The notes beneath the pieces are model-generated. The model saw only the letters and a list, made by a program, of their open reading frames with translations, did not search any database and was not told where the DNA came from. Source: Mallotus nudiflorus (taxonomy: Eukaryota > Streptophyta > Magnoliopsida > Malpighiales > Euphorbiaceae). Taken from it: a DNA stretch of 64,000 bases. The position numbers and the translations under genes are program-made. Where the stretch lies: contig CANTUR010000344.1 in the NCBI GenBank assembly GCA_947683625.1, forward strand, positions 496,001 to 560,000, given 5' to 3'. Positions within the stretch are counted from its first letter, which is position 1, and every line of letters begins with the position of its first letter. Positions 35,316 through 47,431 of this stretch are shown here, piece by piece.

Positions 35316-35656
35316 CTTTCCTGTAAGGGATGAGGGGTCTACTGGAGATACCTGAGGGGATCATGTTTGGAAACTATCTACACTTTGTAAGACTGAAAAT
35401 AGTGTCAAAGTTTTTTCATTGCCCAAATCACTGCTAGGCATATTTTCTCCACAAGGCTATAACTAGTTTTGTAATGCAAAATTTTCTTACTCAAGTAATA
35501 CACAATGTGCTCTATCTTCTCTTTGCTTTCTTATGCCAACATTGCCCTTATTGCATTTTTTTTAATTGCCAGATATAGGATTAAGGCTTTACCAGGTCTT
35601 AGTAGTTGCAAAATAGGAGGATTCATCAAATAATCCTTGATAGCTTCAAAGGCTTG

Positions 35657-36657
35657 TTAACACCTTTCATCCCACACCACAGGTTGATCTTTCTTTAGAA
35701 GCCTAAAAATGGGATTGTAGATGGCTGTCAATTTGGCTATAAATCGGCTGATATACTGTAAATGCCCTAGGAACCCTCGGACCTCTTTTTCATTATTTGG
35801 TGCGGGCATATCTCTGATTGCCTTAATCTTATCCAGATCTACCTCTATTCCTTTCTGGCTAACAATGTGTCCCAATAGTTTCCCAGATGTAACCCCAAAA
35901 ACATACTTCTTCGGATTTAGTCTGAGATTATACTTTTCTGCCCTTGCCAGAAACTTATCTAGCACCTCAAAATGCCCTTCCCTGGTTACGAATTTCACTA
36001 TCATATCACCCACATACACTTCTACTGCCTTGTGGATCATGTCGTGCAGTAAAGCGGTTGCCATCCTCTAATAAGTGGCTCCTGTAATCTTTAATCCAAA
36101 AGGCATCACTTGATAATAGTACACGCCCCATTCAGTGGTGAAGGATGTCTTTAACTTATCCATCACCGCCATCATGATATGATTGTACCTTGAAAATCCA
36201 TCCATGAAAGAGTACATCGCATTGGAAGTCGCACTATCAATTAGCATATTGATGTGTGATAGCGAAAAGTCATCCTTAGAGCAAGCTTTTTTAAATCTCG
36301 GTAGTCCACACACTCTCTGACCCTTCCATCCTTTTTAGGAATAGGAACTATATTTGCTAACCACTGGGTGTCCTCTACCACTTCTAGAAACTTTACCTTC
36401 AACTGTTTTTCGACCTCTTCTTTGACTAGGAGAGCCCATTCCAACCTTAACCTCCTTTGCTTTTGCTTTGTTGGCGCTATGTAAAGGTACGTGGGGATCC
36501 TATGTTCTGAGATCTCCCAGTCAATTCCAAGCAAGTCTTCATAACTCCAAGCAAATACTTTCTGTCCCTTTATTAAGATTTCTTTCATTTTTTCTCTCTC
36601 GTCATAAGTTAAACCAGAAGAAAGAAATACATTTTTAGGATTATCATTCATGCCCAA
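35657..36657 (-). pseudogene. pol: Reverse transcriptase (broken) of the 19.5-kb element
   Basis: Three open pieces in order on the minus strand. 36241-36657 reads KVFAWSYEDLLGID, EEVEKQLKVKFLEVVEDTQW and IVPIPKKDGRVRECVDYRDL. 36068-36313 is in another frame and reads KKACSKDDFSLSHINMLID, SFMDGFSRYNHIMMA and YYYQVMPFGLKITGATY. After one stop, 35657-36064 reads HKAVEVYVGDMIVK, NLRLNPKKYVFGVTSGKLLG and VRGFLGHLQYISRFIA. The catalytic YVDD box is YVGD here, so a catalytic Asp is lost. One frameshift near 36290-36310 and one stop at 36065-36067 break it. The remaining first RNase H, down to 35316, is readable in pieces (LVEKICLAVIWAMKKL-like). Confidence 0.88.
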
Positions 36658-36696
36658 ATTAAATGATTCAGTTTATGTGGAATTAATGTCAAACTT

Positions 36697-37122
36697 TTAT
36701 ATGAAATGATCATCATAAATAGAATAACCATTAGGGAACACATCACACAAATAAGCAAATTTAGACTTTATTGCATTCACTTTCGAAAAGAAAAGATCAT
36801 CAGTTTTAAATAGAGAAGCAAAAGAAACATTATAGTCATCATAAAAGACATTTATAATAGAGTTGAGGACATAGGCTTCAAAATTAAGTTCTTTGCTCTG
36901 ATCATCAATGCCTTTCAACTCTGAGGTAGCTTTATTCTCTTTAAATTCTTCGTCAGCCAGCACCAGCTCCTCAGTAGGGGCTTCTTCAACAGCAAAACCT
37001 TTGGCTTTGTTCATAAATTCGACAAAAATTTTAAAACCTGGAATAACTTCCCCAACCATCAGGAGAGGTTTTGAAGTCCCATTGTATGGGTACCCGTGCC
37101 TTCCTTTATAAAGATCTCCCAT
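36697..37122 (-). pseudogene. pol: Pol linker between protease and reverse transcriptase
   Basis: An open frame of 141 residues between the protease and reverse transcriptase. It opens GRHGYPYNGTSKPLLMVGEV, as in the Tat-group linker (usual motif GLGYKP with a later acidic tail), and has an acidic middle EEAPTEELVLADEEFKENK. No enzymatic motif is visible. A further piece at 37283-37504 (MFHPLFTKKIKFPYEGRVVT) joins the protease end to this linker. Confidence 0.7.
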
Positions 37123-37481
37123 AGAGTTTTCTTTTCAGCTAAGACTTCCTTTTCCTTTTCTTTAGACTGGCCCTAGATATCTATCTCTCCCTCAGTTCCG
37201 TTAGCCTCTTTGAATCCTAGCCCGTGCTTTAAAATAGGCACATTGTCTTCCATAAATTCTGAAGGTCCACTCTGATCTCTTCCTACCCCATGTTGGGCAA
37301 ACACCTCATGTTGCGCATAATTTTTAGAACCTTTTCATCCATCTCATTCTCATAAATTACACAAACCTTAAAATTGGGACTAATAGAGATCTTTTTAGGG
37401 GTTAACTTCAATGTAGCCACAGCGACTTCAGTTTCAACAGAGATGGTGACAACCCTTCCTTCATAAGGAAATTTAATTTTT

Positions 37482-37973
37482 TTAGTGAACAGTGGATGGA
37501 ACACCGCCCAAGGGGTGAAACCATGGCCTCCCCAATAAAATGGAAAATGTCACTAAGATATCAATCACGTGCAAGTCAACCCAAACTTCTATAGGCCCCG
37601 TTTTAACCAATGCCCTGAATGTTCCTTCCACAAACCTCTTGGTGTCATCGTAAGCCTTGATGACTACCTTAGAAGGCTTTAAGTCAGCTATCGTCAACTC
37701 TAACTTTGGCAGAATCTTCAATAGACACACATTGATGGCGGAACCATTGTCAACCATCATGCAACAGGTCATTTTCCCTTTCACCTTAGCCTTAATAAAT
37801 AGAGCTTTGTAGTGATCCCTCCCTTCTAGAGGTAGATTGTCATTAAAAAATGTTATCATCCCTTGAGGGGTTTCTATTAATGACTTGACCATTTGTTCCA
37901 AAGTAGAGCTAGCAAAGATCTTTTTTTGATCTAGTGCTAGAACTAGGGCCTCCCTATGATCCCTAGAATGCAT
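37482..37973 (-). pseudogene. pol: Aspartic protease domain of the 19.5-kb element
   Basis: An open frame of 163 residues. HYKALFIKAKVKGKMTCCMM is followed by VDNGSAINVCLLKILPKLEL, the active-site region (D-N-G-S, with Asn in place of the usual Ser/Thr), and FSILLGRPWFHPLGGVPSTV, the conserved end of the fold in this lineage. It lies between gag and reverse transcriptase as expected. Stops on both sides separate it from its neighbours. Confidence 0.86.
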
Positions 37974-38003
37974 AAGTAACTCCCAGACACTGGCAACAGT
38001 CTC

Positions 38004-39640
38004 CTAACTTTGCTTTACTTCTTTCCCTTTTTTTAAACTTCTTGCATTTTCAAGCTCAGACTTGGCAGCTTCGGGTTTTTTTTTATTTTCTTCAACCTTC
38101 CCCATAAATTGGCCTGGTCTACTCCTATTATTGTCCCATAGGTCAACCCGTTCCTCGCTCTCATCATCGAAACTCCATATGTCCAAGATGTGCACTTGCA
38201 ATTTTGTGGGTTGTTTGCTTGGTTTTAGGTTCTCAAGTTCGATTATTAGGCAGTTATGGGCGACATCCACGATGGAGTTTAGGACTTGCTCCTCCATTAT
38301 ACTAGTGTTGACCATCAAAATGCATGCATTTGGTGGTCCTATTTTAATGGTGGTACATTTTGGTAATTAGGTAAGTGATTGGTTTGTGTATTTAGCTTCC
38401 TGGTTTCTGGGTCAATAATTTTACTTGAGTCTATTAGGTATAGGATTTCATGCTTTAATCGAGTGTAACTATCAGTGTCATGTCCAATGGTCTAGTGAAA
38501 TTTGTAGAAAAGCTTTGGGTTGGCACCAGGTAAGGGTTATTGTAAAGGTAAAGGCCGCAACAGGTTCTTCTTAATAAGCTTGTCAAGGACCTTGGACAGA
38601 GGGCGTCCCAAATTCAAAAATCTCTAAGGCTATTTAACTGCATTAACCTGTACATCATTGCTTAGTGGTCGGATGGCATGGATCTGAACATTACTGCTCG
38701 AACTGACTCCTTCCTTGCCCCCAGACCTTCCTCTAAAGAATTTCTTCTCTTGATCCAGGTCTGACTCTTTTTGGACCCTAAACCTGTACAATTCTTCGAA
38801 GCTTCTGATTCCCAAATCTCTCAGTTTTCTATACAATACTGGGACCCACCCCTCTATTACCAGGACTAACTGATCTGACTCAGCAGGCCTATGCCTCATC
38901 AAAGACAATTTTCCCCTCTAACGATTCAGGTAATCAACAAAGGACTCGTTAAAGTTCTGCTTGGTGTTCTGTAGATCTCTTAGGGTCACCTCTAACTGAA
39001 CATTGAGACCATATTACTTGATAAAAGCGGCATATAATTCCTTCCAGTCTAATTGAACAAATGATTCCAAGGTGTAGTACTAGTGGATTGGCGCTCCCTC
39101 TAATGAAATAGGGAATTGCTTAATGATCTGGCTCTCAATCAACTCGGTGGCCTTCGTATAAGTCACATATTGCTTCAAATGCAAATGGGGATCCTCGGCA
39201 CTAATGTATTTCTTCATATCAGGGAATTTGAATTTACAGGGCAGCAATTCAACTTCCTTTTCCAGATTCAAATCGACATAATCCAGGGGGTGATAATACC
39301 CTTCTCCTTCATCGTCATCTGCATTTGGTTCATTGCCTTGGTCATGCTCTCAGCCCACTCAGTTTGACCTACATCTTCAGTTGGGTTCGCATTTTTTTAG
39401 TTTGATGGGTTGGCCAGCACTGTCACCTCATCTTCTTCCCTTCCCCTAATTGGGATTTCCTCATTGAGATCCACTGGATTAATTGGTGTTGCATTAGACA
39501 GTTGTGCCGACTAATTCTCCCTGATGAGCTTAGTAATTTCCCCCATCATCTCCCTTATCATAGATCAGGTTTCTGCCATCACCTCATCTTTTAACTGTGC
39601 TTTAAATGCCTCTAAATTGAACCCTCTTGTCATTCCCACT
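38004..39640 (-). pseudogene. gag: Gag of the 19.5-kb element
   Basis: Read on the minus strand from about 39630 (MTRGFNLEAFKAQLKDEVMA). The capsid opening CKFKFPDMKKYISAEDPHLH and LKQYVTYTKATELIESQIIK is in 39080-39271. LRDLQNTKQNFNESFVDYLN and RPAESDQLVLVIEGWVPVLY follow, the latter in the 38630-38908 frame. The nucleic-acid-binding tail then reads LLRPLPLQ and FYKFH-stop-TIGHDTDSYTRLKHEIL, which is the usual C(x)2H..GHxTxxCxxLKxxI zinc-like motif with its first Cys changed. The last frame, 38004-38318, is a charged region leading to protease. At least four in-frame stops are seen. Confidence 0.82.
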
Positions 39641-39649
39641 TCTGAATTT

Positions 39650-40556
39650 CTGACCAAATGACCTGAACTCTTTCGGACCCACCTTGCTGAGCTCAAAGGA
39701 TCTATAGTACTGCAAAACCATTTGTTAGAATGATGCATGATGTGTATGCATGATATGCAAGTCCATTTTATTTCAAGAAAACTTAAGAAACAAACAAACA
39801 AAAAGATACGCAAAACCAAAATGCGAAGCTTAAACATGCAAACTTCCGCCCTTATTTCTCCTATATGCATATTCAATTGTGAGTATCTTGTCTTAGGATT
39901 TTTGGCCTGGATTTTAATTATCAATGGGGGATAACAAAATTGACGTATGTAAGATAACTCTTAAAATGATTCAGACAAGTAATGGATCCTTTAAATAAAG
40001 CCCGAGTCCATTTCCTATGAGCCAAGGTCTTTAGCACCATAAACTCACTTGTCAAAGCCCACTTGAAATGAGTCATGAATAGGCATGAGAGGCTCTTATT
40101 GACTTAGTTTATTTATAATGGGCTTTGGTTGGACACAAGGGCCCATTTTGCCTTGGATCGCTTATTGATGGGCTCAAGATTTATTTTAAGGGACTATTAT
40201 ATGGCATAACACACTTATATATGGGGAAAATTCCTAAGGTTAGTTTCTAGGTCATTACATGGGTTTGAGTTTTGGGTAAAAAGGCTTCGGTCCCCATAAT
40301 GACATACATCCATATACGTCTCCCCACTCAAGGGTCAAACAATGTGGATTAGTACGTGTCGTGAGTGACAATAATCAAATATTTCACCACCAAGTTTGAG
40401 TGAAATGTAGGTAGCAAAGTACTGACTATTGTCGGGTTTATTTAGGATTAAAGTGCTCATTGTGTGCAAAATGTGTAGTGAATGCATAAATGCAAGAAGA
40501 AATAAGAAAATAATTAAAGATGATAAAACGTAAAACATTATAATCAGTTTCTCTAT
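39650..40556 (-). other. 5' untranslated leader of the 19.5-kb element
   Basis: Lies between the primer site and gag. Short frames here (39565-39924, 40335-40538) carry no known motif. It contains TATATATGGGGAAA near 40220 but no clear signal. Confidence 0.5.
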
Positions 40557-40573
40557 CCCTAGTGGAGTCGCCA
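40557..40573 (-). other. Primer binding site, tRNA-Arg type
   Basis: On the minus strand it reads TGGCGACTCCACTAGGG, matching the complement of the 3' end of plant tRNA-Arg(ACG) (CCCCAGUGGAGUCGCCA) with one mismatch. It lies one base from the LTR edge. Arg priming is known for Tat/Ogre-type elements. Confidence 0.85.
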
Positions 40574-40574
40574 G

Positions 40575-42443
40575 TAAAGGCGGTGAGGTTTAGCGCGTGC
40601 CCAAATGTTTGGTGACCACAACACTATGTGGGCTCGAGGCCTACTTGGAAATATGATATAGGTCTTAGGCCTATTCGGAGATGGAGTTGCCACCTGGATG
40701 AAAGCCGGGACACACTATACAACAACTGGATTCCACGGAGGTTCCCAGAAGTCGTCATCAGAGATCGGGTTTAAAAACTGGGTATGAGCATTTGAATGCT
40801 CACCCAACCTTGCGGTTGGCCTCCATTTGTGTTTAAGGCAAAATAAAAGAACAATATACAGAAAATAAACCAAACATATACTAAAAGTAAACTAATAATA
40901 AACTATTACACAAGCGAAATGCTCTAAAGAGTTAGCTAATGAAAGTGACTACTCAATGATGGACGTCATCAAGTAATTTCCTGCAATACGCATACGGTTA
41001 GTTCCTTTTTTTTCAAAGCACAAAAATCATATACAACAATATTTATAAAAAATGTTCTAAAAAGGGGTTTCCACATCACAGGCTAAAGAAACCCTCAAAT
41101 AACCAATATAATCATTATCATGCAATGGAATAATTATGTATAAAGACAGAAAGAGCATGTGAAGTAGGCATTATGGAAAAAATAATAAAGGGAGAAGAGC
41201 CAGATGGTTGGCCAGCCTGTCAATATGGCGATCGCCTCATTGACAGGAGGTGACACCTCTATGATGAGGCATCGCCTCATGAATAGGCTACTTAACACAT
41301 TTAAGACAATAGGATCATGCAGAAATGTATAAATGGAGAGGCCAAGCTACCTGGAGGCCTATCAATGTGACGATCGCCTCTGTGAAGAGGTGATCACCTC
41401 ATTGACAGGGGGCGCCTCTACGAAGAGGTGTCATCTGATTAACAAGCTAACTCGACTCTCAAGACTACCAAACTTCTATCCTAACCAAGTGACACTCATG
41501 CACATGCATTCAACAGGTTCCAAGCTACATCTACATGCAATAATTTAAGGGATCATATCAATGAAGTAGTATAACAAATAAAATAAACCGAAAATATACC
41601 TAAAATTTAGCAACTACTTAGTCACATGCAAGCCAAACACAAAACAAAATGGTGAAGTTATAAAAATATGCTTGGATGCAAGATTTTACCAAAGTGATAG
41701 AACCTCAAAGATGTGTTTTTTGAATGTGATCTCCACCTGGATATGAGCTTCACCTTGACACAAGTTTTTCTCTTTTCTCTCCTAAGGAATATCGACTTGC
41801 TTTTTGCTTGGATTTTCCTTCCTTCCTCAAGAACATCCTTGTCTATTTTTTCAAAGCTCTCCTCTTTTTTTTCAGCAATGGTTCCTATTTTTTTTTTTAT
41901 CCTCCCCCTTTTTCTCTTTTTTTTTTTCTTTTTATTTCTTACCTTGCCCATGCCCCTAAGCTTTCTAGCTCATTATAAACCTCCATAGCCTTTTCCTTCC
42001 CCCCAAAAATCTCTTCCTCACGTAAAATCAGGTCTGGGGTGTAGGGCCCATACCACTTAGCCACTATGGCTATAACTGCATTAAATGCAACTACAAATGG
42101 TCTGCCATAGAGGCGGCACCTCTTCGATGAGGTGATCGCCTCTACGGTAGTTGTCAAAGAGGCGATCGTCTCATTGCACTGAGGCGACGTCTCTTTGGCT
42201 CAGGCCTGTGTTGAGACAAACGGGCCTGGGTTATTTTTAGACAATTAGGTTAAGTTTTGGAGTTTTAAGGTTTTCAGGCTTTTGAGGTTTTCAGGTTTTT
42301 CAAGTCCATTTCTAATTGGAGATTCAGATTTCATTCTCGTATTTAAGTTTCATATTTTCACCATTGGGCTCGATAAGGGATCGGTCAAAACGAGCACCCC
42401 TAATTCGTTCCCTAATACAGACCGACCAAATCGGGTGTCTACA
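40575..42443 (-). repeat. 5' LTR (1869 bp) of the 19.5-kb element
   Basis: Collinear with 22934-24976, with scattered substitutions and a deletion of about 170 bp after CCATTTGTGTTTAAGG (near 40835). It ends GGGTGTCTACA, followed by CTAAT at 42444. It carries the palindrome blocks at 41220-41420 and 42105-42200. Confidence 0.92.
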
Positions 42444-42448
42444 CTAAT

Positions 42449-43741
42449 ATCTTTTTTTTTCCCTTGTTAACAAATAAATCATTTTTACCGAGTAATTATT
42501 AGGAATGATATTTTTACGGCCAAAGGACAAGTCAAGAACCAATAGTGCAGTTAGAGCTCGATAATTGAAAGCTATAGGAAAAAATATCATTTGAGTACTT
42601 GTAGAGTAATATAAATTTATGTAGAACTAATACGCTAATTTTATAAATTTACAATTATTTTATAATTAATGTAACTCTAATTTATTGTTTAAACTCTATT
42701 ATATTTAATATATATATTGTAATTTTTTTAAGTAAGTTGTTTTATTAAAATTAATTAAATGTGAATTGCTTAAATTTTTTTATAAAACAAATAGATATTA
42801 AATACTATCATATGAATTATAACAATAGTTATTATATTAAATAAAAGTTATTATAATAAATTTCATTATAAAAATATAAAAATTATGAGAACATGAAAAA
42901 TTGTAAAATGAAATGCTAACAAATAAACATTTGATTTTCTATTTTATTTTAGAAAATAAAAAACTAAAAAAAACACTGAAAAAAACAGAAAATGTTTTAC
43001 AAAATTAAACAGCCCTCTGTTATAAATATTTAATGCAACTTTTTATTTGATAAAAAATATTAAAAAAAAAAAGCTGGATGAGGCTTTAAAAATGATTTTG
43101 ACCATAGAAAGTCTAATTACTTTCACAACTTCAACAGCTTTCTGATGGGGCTTTTGGATAGACAACTTTTAGACAATATTTAGATTTTTACGAACCCATT
43201 TTTATGCAATGGAAGGTCATTTCTTGAGTACTAGTGAATATGTGAGCTCAAGCCCATAAGCACTATAGTAAGAAGCACAATAACGTAACAGTTAAATTAG
43301 TCGAAGTCTCATGGCCTAAAAGGATTCCTTAAAAGCTTTAACTTGATTTAACTTAGTATCGAATCAAACCAAACTACACTTTATTTGTGAGTTACTTATG
43401 AGTCTAAATAAAATTTTAAAAATATAAATTATGATTTATATATTATGCATTCAATAACAAACTATTAACACATTAATTTATGGATTAATTTATAAATTTT
43501 TATTAAGTTTATTCACAAGTTTTACAAACTGAATTTTATATAAACGAGTATAATATATGAAATTCAGCAAATTTTTTGTACTGGTGATGTTTTTGCAATG
43601 ATGGCAGCTTGTTTTGTTGCTGTAATGGAAGTAGACTTTTTAAGAGAATTTCTTCATCTATTCCTTTTACAAATGCCTTATACAATGATTCCTCTAAGTC
43701 AATGTCGCTGAAAGCAAACATGTATGCTTATGAATGAATTC
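42449..43741. repeat. Tandem duplication copy A, right part
   Basis: Continues copy A beyond the Tat insertion. It matches 47110-48414 of copy B (CCTTGTTAACAAATAAATC, TAATTATTAGGAATGATATT, CCCTCTGTTATAAATATTTA, TTGTTTTGTTGCTGT) up to TATGAATGAATTC at the junction. Confidence 0.88.
43572..43650 (+). pseudogene. Duplicated orphan NAT exon (copy A)
   Basis: Reads TGDVFAMMAACFVAVMEVDF, equal in place to the NAT-family block AGExFAMMxASFVALVES. It duplicates the exon at 48240-48300. The rest of the gene is present only after copy B, so this copy has no downstream exons. Confidence 0.75.
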
Positions 43742-45171
43742 TTAGTTGTACAGATTGTAATTCTTCTATTTCCTAGTAGTCAATTTCAAGAAGAACAAAT
43801 TAAAATTAGATTTTTTTTTAATTTCAAAGGGAATTATAATTTTTTTATTTTTTTGGATTTTTAATTTAAACCATATTAAAATTAATTATTAATTTTTATT
43901 CAACATCAAGGTAATTTATTTACCCTTTAAAGTAATTTAATTTAATTTTATAGCATGAATATTATTATTTTAATTTAAAAGTAAATTATTTATTTTTTAA
44001 AAAAAATGAATTAGCCAAACCGTTAATTAAAACTGGAATTGATCTAAAATCGGGATTTAACCCAGTTTCATGTGGAACCATGAACAGTTGGTTCATCAAC
44101 CAAAATCGACGGTTCCTGAACCGTGGTCAAACCCATATATAATTCAAGGGGTAGCAACCCCTCAACATTGTAAATGCATATATAGCATGTAACTAGGCAT
44201 CATATGTTATGGATTTGAGTAGAAATTCCAAATCTTGATGAATAAGTTCATAATTTTATGGTTATATTTTTGTGTGGAAGTGTTTTCATTTTGGTGCTTT
44301 GATTTCTTTATAGAAGCAGTCAAATGGTATATCAGGGTGTTATTGAGGTGAACATCTAAAGAAAATAGTAAGATTAAGCACTGTTTTGATTCCTTCAGTA
44401 CATTTGAAACACCAAATGCACACATGACAAACGAGGGCTTCTTCTTATTTTTACTAGAGAAAATTTCCATGCTATATGCTAGTTTGTTTTATTTTTTTAG
44501 TATAATTATTCTCTTTATGAAAAAAAAAATTATTTTAGTATACTACTTGTGATGAATGAAAATTCATTTATTTCATTCATCTTTTATTATAAAAAAAAAA
44601 TTAGGCATTTTTTCACTTTTTTAATAAAAATGAAAACATTTCATGCATCAGTAGAGCTTTACACTAAAATTCCGATTACAATCAATAAAAACTATCATTT
44701 ACATAGAGAACATACAACCCACAATGATAAAACCACTTGAAATTTGTGTAACAGTATATTGTAATTGTGGAAATTTTTTTTTTTTTTAAACCAAAGAGGA
44801 GGGGAAAGGTGGGTCTCAAACTCGAGACCCATCATGGTGCCCTCAATAGATGGCCAAGCGTGCGGGGGATTAATTGTGGGGATTTGAAGAATAATCCTTG
44901 GAACGTCGACATAAAAACTGCATGCGACTGAAGAGCCAAATAGGAATTTAATTTGAACTATAATTCTTCAGAATTCCATCAATCCACAAATTCTTCAGAT
45001 ATCCATCAATCCACAGCCACTATTGTCATAATTCATCAATATATTTCTACATTGAACAGATAAGACAAACCAAAATAACAATAAAATATGTAAAAAAAGA
45101 AAAAAACTAGATTTAGATCTAGCACCAAAATTTTCAGATTTGAAAACTAAGAGAAATAAACAATTAAAATA

Positions 45172-45172
<1 letters not shown>

Positions 45173-45216
<44 letters not shown>

Positions 45217-45217
45217 C
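45173..45217. repeat. ATT microsatellite
   Basis: About fifteen ATT units. The matching place in copy A (near 20437-20456) has only a few. Confidence 0.9.
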
Positions 45218-47362
45218 ATAAGATATTTTACCAGATGATGAAGACGAAGAGGAGCGCAGCACAAAGCTAGGGAAAGCAAGAGAGAGAAAGGGGATTTTTG
45301 TTTTCCAATTTGACTTTCTAAATTGGTTTCACATAATATAAGGAGTTATATTGTGCATATGAATTAACAGTTAGAGCACTTTGTCAATTATGATCCACCT
45401 CGTCATACTAACCCAACAAGAAAATAGAGAGATTTTTTTGCTCTGATTAATATAAAGTGAGATGATATAGATATTTATAGATTGTACGAAAAATAATTTA
45501 TTAATTTTTATTTAAAGTAAAAAGATTTTTATTTTATATCAAAGTTGTATAATTTAGTAGTATAATTTTTTTTTCTAATAATAAATTAAAAGTTCGGTTA
45601 CTTTTTTCCTTACTTAAAAAAAGTTTTGTTTCATATTTAGATGTAGCTATGAATGTGTAAAGGTAATTTTAAGTTTTTAACAATTTTACACGATAAGATC
45701 TAGAAAAAATAGGTAAATTGAAGAAAGATTAAAGGGTGTCAGGTCTGACCATAAAATTTCCATGCCTTTTTTTTCTTTGGCAATTTGCTGGCTTCAATGG
45801 AAATTTTTTTTTTATATAAAACAAAAGCAGAAGACATTTTATCACAAAGTGAATGACTCTTTGTAATTAATGTCGCTTAAATAGGTACTTTCTCAACTTA
45901 ATCAGAGATTTCAGATTTGAATTTTGAATACGTAGTTACTTTAAAATTTTTGAAATAAATATTTATCTTTTTTTGAAGTCTATTTCAGATCGAGTGGAAA
46001 TTAATTTATATGTGATACGAGTTTAAAGACGTTTTTTATAATTAGAGTCTTCTCATGACACTCGTGTTTAGAAAAAAAAAAAGTCACAGGTAAGAATTTA
46101 GCAGCCAAAATCAATGTTCAATTTTTAGGCAGGAAGAGTTTGTCAATTCTCCATTATATTCCAAAGGAGTTCTGATTCTTTTAGCTGTTTTAACTTTTAA
46201 CCCACTATTCTATCTCTTGCTGTTTTCAATGTCAGAATTTGCATGTCACCATATTCCTGTGCCTGTGGAAGAAAGTTCTGAGTTATGTAGCATGTGCACT
46301 TTGATTGTGCTGCATTTGAAACTTCAATGATTTGTAATTCAATTCATCCCCATAAAGGATTATGGGGATTTTATTTTTTTTTTAACATGGAATATGGGAT
46401 TTTCACTTTTTGTAATTTTGACTATAGATCTCCATATATATTTGAATAATTTACAACTTTCGAATGCCCAATACTAAAGCAAGATGGGACTTTAATGTAA
46501 TTATAGATATAGATATCCGGTAGATTAAGATTTTAATGTAAATATTTCCCTCAATCTAATGTAAATATCTCCCTTAATGGTTACCTCCTAGAAATTTGAG
46601 TTTGTTTTGAAAAATAAAATCTGTTTTTCAAAAAAAGTATAAAATAAAATTTATTGTTTAGTTGTGGTATTTTTTGATTTAAAAAATTAAAAAATATATT
46701 TTTTAATTTTCTAAATTATAATAAGAATCGAAAAACTACTAAAAGAAAATTTTCAAATTGAATAGCGTGTCTTCCAAAAGCTAAAACCATTTTAGAGAGA
46801 CATTATACAGTAGTTCTAACATTTAATAATTTAAAAAATTAAATTAATAAAAATTTAATATTTAATTAAAATTATAAAAATTAAAACTTAATAATATATG
46901 AATGAACTCTAAATAGTTTCTTATTATTGTCTTACCCTTTTAAATTATTAAAGGCGAATATCATCATAAAATTTCTCCATTTGACATCCAATCTCTTCCA
47001 ATAATTACCATTAATATTACTTCCTTTTGCACAACCCTTAGCTTTCATCTGATTCCAAATATTCGTCTCTTCAGTGTCTTTCTCAATTCAATATCTGATT
47101 CCTAATATCTTTTTTTTTTTTCCTTGTTAACAAATAAATCGTTTTAACCGAGTAATTATTAGGAATGATATTTCTACAGTCCAAAGGACAAGTCAAGAAC
47201 CAATAGTGCAGTTAGAGCTGGATAATGGAAAGCTATAGGAAAAAATATCATTTGAATAATTACCTTGTAGAGTAATATAAATTTATGTAGAACTAATACG
47301 CTAATTTTATAAATTTACAATTATTTTATAATTAATGTAACTCTAATTTATTATTTAAATTC

Positions 47363-47365
<3 letters not shown>

Positions 47366-47428
<63 letters not shown>
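47366..47428. repeat. AT dinucleotide microsatellite
   Basis: About 62 bp of uninterrupted alternating AT. Copy A has only a short TATATAT at the same place (near 42705). Confidence 0.95.

Positions 47429-47431
<3 letters not shown>

Larger units (their letters stand above)
22934..42443 (-). mobile_element. 19.5-kb Tat-lineage Ty3/gypsy retrotransposon with antisense extra genes
   Basis: Minus-strand element. The 5' LTR is at 40575-42443, followed by a tRNA-Arg primer site (40557-40573), gag (about 38000-39640), protease, reverse transcriptase, RNase H, a second RNase H and integrase (down to about 33420). Then comes a long 3' region with plus-strand extra genes and tandem repeats, a polypurine tract and the 3' LTR at 22934-24976. 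On the element strand the LTR starts TGTAGACACCCGAT. Exact 5-bp target duplications flank it. A Tekay-like solo LTR is nested at 25040-28279. Without that insertion it is about 16.3 kb. Coding domains have moderate numbers of stops and frameshifts, so it is dead but younger than the Tat element at 6390-16357. Confidence 0.93.

Noticed and set aside
23800..42200. Repeated GCGATCGC read as bacterial or cyanobacterial contamination
   Set aside because: The motif is known as highly iterated in cyanobacteria, but here it lies within plant LTRs with primer site, target duplications and plant gypsy domains, and is absent from the rest of the window.
44995..45279. 94-codon minus-strand frame
   Set aside because: It depends on the ATT microsatellite read as poly-Ile and is not present in copy A.
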